Shown here piece after piece: positions 62,665 to 64,000 of a stretch of DNA of 64,000 nt (the first letter of the stretch is position 1; every line of letters begins with the position of its first letter). Under the pieces are notes generated by a model, which had not been told where the DNA came from, did no database searches, and saw nothing but the letters and a program-made list of their open reading frames with translations. The DNA is from Rhodospirillaceae bacterium MC! (GTDB lineage: Bacteria; Pseudomonadota; Alphaproteobacteria; MC1), in the NCBI GenBank assembly GCA_002632265.1, contig NQOV01000014.1:23466-87465 (forward strand). The letters run 5' to 3'. The position numbers and the translations under genes were made by a program.

Positions 62665-64000
62665 TAAGCTTTTTATGCGGAGTTTTTTAGTTATAACTTT
62701 ATTATTTAATAGGGTAACTTCCACGTTGATATCGCCTTTTTCTTGGGTGTTTTGAACCCAGAAAGCTATATCTCCGCCCATTAGTGCTACTGTTTCATCG
62801 CCTATTACAGAACCTGGGCCTGATACTTTAATGTTTACTACTCCGTTAAAGAACATTAATTTATTCTTATTCTTATCAACGGCTTTGACTGTGATTCGAG
62901 TTGCGTCGAAATCGCCTGCTGTTAGTTCTAAATCGTCGGCTTGCACTTCGATATCTTGTAAGAAACAACTAGCACTAAATTTTTTCGTGATCACTTCTTT
63001 ACCGTTAACGAATCCTTTAAAGAGAGAATCAGGCCACTCAAAGCCCCAATCTTCATAGGTTGAAATGCCAGTAATTTTAACAGGTGGATATTTTAAACCT
63101 TTAAAATCATCTTTATTTGGGAAATACTTTCCGAAGAGCTTGCCTCCTAGATAAAATTCAACATAATCACAGTTGGTCATAACATTTAAAGTTTCAATAC
63201 TAGCTCCGTCCTTTTCGCCCTTTCCCCATACGGTTAAGGGTTCTAGTACTGGCTCTATGCTCGGATCTTTTTGACTCCTATAACCATATACAGCCCATTT
63301 GGGTAAGCGATACATATCGAATACGCCATGATGACAGATTTTATCGCCTGATCCGAAGTCTTGATGAGTATTATAATCAAATGCACACCAACCAACTACG
63401 CCTGATACATCATTATCTATTCGGCTAGCGTCTACCACTCTCAAATGACGTAAAGCATGCTCATTTTGACGTTCTTCAGTTGCGTATTTCTTAGTAGGAT
63501 ACATGTGGCCGCAATATTCTGTTACCACATAAGGAACTTTTTCCGCCAATCCTGTAATACGATGTTGGCCACGCAATGCCGATCTTGTACCATCATGATG
63601 AAAGTCATTCATTGTGAATACATCTTCTAAGAATTCACTATTTTCACGACTGCGAACTCCGCCTGTTGGTCTAGATTTATCCAATGCGTGAGCTATGGCG
63701 TTTGTTTTAATATAAAAATCATGATTATCAAGGGATTCATTAATGCGAACGCCCCACAGCATAATTGACGGATGATTATAATCATGATTTATCATGCTTG
63801 TTAGATGTTCACAAGATACTTCTTGCCAATCTTCATCCCCCATGTGTTGCCAACCTGGAATTTCAGGATATACCATTAGACCGATCTCATCACAACGATC
63901 CAAAAAGTGTCTTGATTGTGGATAGTGCGAGCCACGAACTAAATTTAAGCCGTATTCTTTTAAGATATCCGCATCTTTTTTCTGCACTCTTGCGGGCATG
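62644..64000 (-). CDS. Glycoside hydrolase family 2 enzyme (5' part outside window)
   Basis: C-terminal ~450 residues of a GH2 beta-galactosidase/beta-glucuronidase-type enzyme. The TIM barrel begins at the edge (NLVRGSHYPQSRHFLDRCDE). The acid/base Glu is in IMLWGVRINESLDNHDF, and the nucleophile Glu lies in YVVTEYCGHMYP. Later beta-sandwich domains (about 255-450) include an invasin/Big-like segment (VQADDLELTAGDFDATRITV), as in DUF4982-type GH2 proteins. The ATG at 63997 is unlikely to be the start because the upstream domains are missing. The last residues (LGLGEMG) come from an inserted repeat. It may supply sugars or uronates to the TRAP pathway, by inference. Confidence 0.9.
   Translation of the reverse strand, partial: MPARVQKKDADILKEYGLNLVRGSHYPQSRHFLDRCDEIGLMVYPEIPGWQHMGDEDWQEVSCEHLTSMINHDYNHPSIMLWGVRINESLDNHDFYIKTNAIAHALDKSRPTGGVRSRENSEFLEDVFTMNDFHHDGTRSALRGQHRITGLAEKVPYVVTEYCGHMYPTKKYATEERQNEHALRHLRVVDASRIDNDVSGVVGWCAFDYNTHQDFGSGDKICHHGVFDMYRLPKWAVYGYRSQKDPSIEPVLEPLTVWGKGEKDGASIETLNVMTNCDYVEFYLGGKLFGKYFPNKDDFKGLKYPPVKITGISTYEDWGFEWPDSLFKGFVNGKEVITKKFSASCFLQDIEVQADDLELTAGDFDATRITVKAVDKNKNKLMFFNGVVNIKVSGPGSVIGDETVALMGGDIAFWVQNTQEKGDINVEVTLLNNKVITKKLRIKSLGLGEMG

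Overview
The window comes from an AT-rich alphaproteobacterium with a Gram-negative envelope. The evidence is SecB, an RND efflux pump with its periplasmic adaptor, a three-component TRAP transporter, GlnD/GlnA, an alphaproteobacterial-type RpoD with a long acidic linker, and flagellar genes (FliG, FliH and a Maf-like flagellin glycosylation protein). The sugar-acid genes and a GH2 glycosidase suggest life on host- or plant-derived glycans, for example in an animal gut. That lifestyle and any finer taxonomic placement are inference. No rRNA, CRISPR array, prophage or recognisable transposase gene is present. One tRNA gene (Thr, GGU) was found.

Layout. 1-9.9 kb, mostly minus strand: upp (cut by the window edge), aspS, an RND permease with its adaptor, an aldo/keto reductase and rluD. 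10-14.2 kb: a membrane protein, a small basic protein, tRNA-Thr and the nucleoside-salvage pair deoA-deoB. 14.2-19.3 kb: a minisatellite with a near-perfect palindrome, mgtE, lipB and rpoD. 19.5-28.8 kb: a giant Maf-like protein, a Sel1-type repeat lipoprotein, HU, an enlarged FliH, FliG and a divergent AAA ATPase. 29.2-31.3 kb: an AI-2E-family exporter and a peroxiredoxin. 31.8-42.0 kb: a nine-gene minus-strand run controlled by a divergent IclR regulator. It holds a 2-hydroxyacid dehydrogenase, a zinc alcohol dehydrogenase, two KduD-like SDRs, an enolase-superfamily dehydratase, the DctP/Q/M TRAP system and a YhcH-family protein, and looks like uptake and breakdown of a hexonate or uronate. 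42.4-62.3 kb, mostly housekeeping: glnA, plsY-dprA, a GNAT, a MATE pump, nadE, an NDUFAF5-like methyltransferase, glnD, a degenerate deacetylase-fold protein, secB, rdgB, a degenerate GGDEF/EAL protein, queC, miaA and prmA. 62.6 kb to the end: a GH2 glycosidase running off the edge.

The most unusual content is a family of long imperfect hairpin repeats, about 90-110 nt when complete, at six loci (about 24.0, 28.8-29.2, 31.4-31.8, 37.1, 48.0 and 62.4-62.7 kb). The stems vary in sequence but keep pairing through compensatory changes. All copies point the same way on the plus strand, and every cluster lies against the 3' end of a minus-strand gene. In two places the repeat supplies the stop codon or the last codons of that gene. 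The family resembles REP/BIME or Rickettsia palindromic elements in style, but I do not recognise its sequence.

Several proteins look like family members that have lost catalytic residues: GlnD (HD domain), the GGDEF/EAL protein, the NodB-fold protein and the AAA ATPase. This suggests relaxed or altered nitrogen and second-messenger control. All functional calls rest on reading motifs by eye. No database search was possible.
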